A DNA stretch of 13,738 nucleotides, taken from assembly GCA_030043175.1 (NCBI GenBank), contig JASHYD010001169.1:1-13738 (forward strand), read 5' to 3'. The position numbers and the translations under genes were made by a program. The DNA comes from Xanthobacteraceae bacterium (GTDB lineage: Bacteria > Pseudomonadota > Alphaproteobacteria > Rhizobiales > Xanthobacteraceae). Shown piece after piece: positions 13,619-13,738 of this stretch. Each line of letters begins with the position of its first letter. The stretch's first letter is position 1. Under the pieces are notes generated by a model. It searched no databases, was not told where the DNA came from, and saw only the letters and a program-made list of their open reading frames with translations.

Positions 13619-13738
13619 TTATCGGGCGACGCTCGGCTGGATTCGGAACTGCGCAAGAATTGTGGCCGGGTTGGCCTGCGCCGCCACCAATAGGGGCAGC
13701 AGCGGGACGTGCCCTTTCGGCGTGATGCTGATGCTAAG
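13619..13738 (-). CDS. C-terminal end of a gene cut by the window edge
   Basis: The last 39 codons of a minus-strand frame open to the window edge, ending at TAA 13619-13621. The translation begins LSISITPKGHVPLLPLL, continues with AAQANPATILAQF and ends PSVAR. It has a regular mix of hydrophobic and small residues and GC-rich third positions, like a real protein C-terminus. I cannot assign a family from so short a piece. If real, its start lies beyond 13738. Confidence 0.45.
   Translation of the reverse strand, partial: LSISITPKGHVPLLPLLVAAQANPATILAQFRIQPSVAR

Noticed and set aside
1..13738. Search for a CRISPR array, retron, toxin-antitoxin or defence operon
   Set aside because: No regularly spaced repeats, reverse transcriptase, nuclease or paired toxin-antitoxin genes were found. 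The helicase piece is a truncated remnant without partner genes.

Overview
The window reads as chromosomal accessory sequence from a high-GC alphaproteobacterium, most probably a Bradyrhizobium-like member of the Hyphomicrobiales. This rests on gene content: a DUF992 protein, a DUF6600 (YxWV/GxW-repeat) secreted protein, a small glycine-zipper protein with a His/Tyr/Arg-rich tail, and a small HGG...PKGN.NA.KHG protein. Families of these kinds are common in that group. No rRNA, tRNA, CRISPR array, complete insertion sequence or phage module is visible. Coding density is low and several genes are decayed.

Layout, left to right. 148-684 (-) encodes an exported OmpA/MotB-like domain protein. 813-944 holds a possible 43-residue gene, and 1234-1641 (+) a small two-helix membrane protein. 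2197-2467 (-) holds two overlapping micro-ORFs, each with one membrane helix; a C7 homopolymer may have split one 89-residue gene. 3224-3757 (+) is the N-terminal remnant of a RecQ-type helicase. 3922-4713 (+) carries two small exported proteins of unknown function. 5001-6446 (+) is an exported M20 metallopeptidase with all expected metal ligands. 6826-7332 (+) is DUF992, followed by a GC-rich low-complexity stretch and a 59-residue gene at 7609-7788. 8131-9381 (+) is a TPR protein fused to a 2OG-Fe(II) oxygenase-like domain. 9584-10182 holds two adjacent, divergently oriented broken genes. 10480-11145 (-) is an unrecognised 221-residue protein. 11544-13061 (+) is the DUF6600 protein with a long Pro/Ala/Arg-rich tail and a clear terminator. 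The right edge cuts the C-terminus of a minus-strand gene.

Most intact genes appear to be independent units with their own ribosome-binding sites, and there is no long operon. A theme is export: the OmpA-like protein, the two small proteins, the M20 enzyme, DUF992 and DUF6600 all begin with convincing signal peptides, so the region supplies mainly envelope or periplasmic products. No coherent new multi-gene system is evident. The most informative observations are the overlapping or frameshifted micro-ORFs, the precisely traceable decay of three genes, the TPR-oxygenase fusion, and a few small genes and palindromes that routine annotation could miss.
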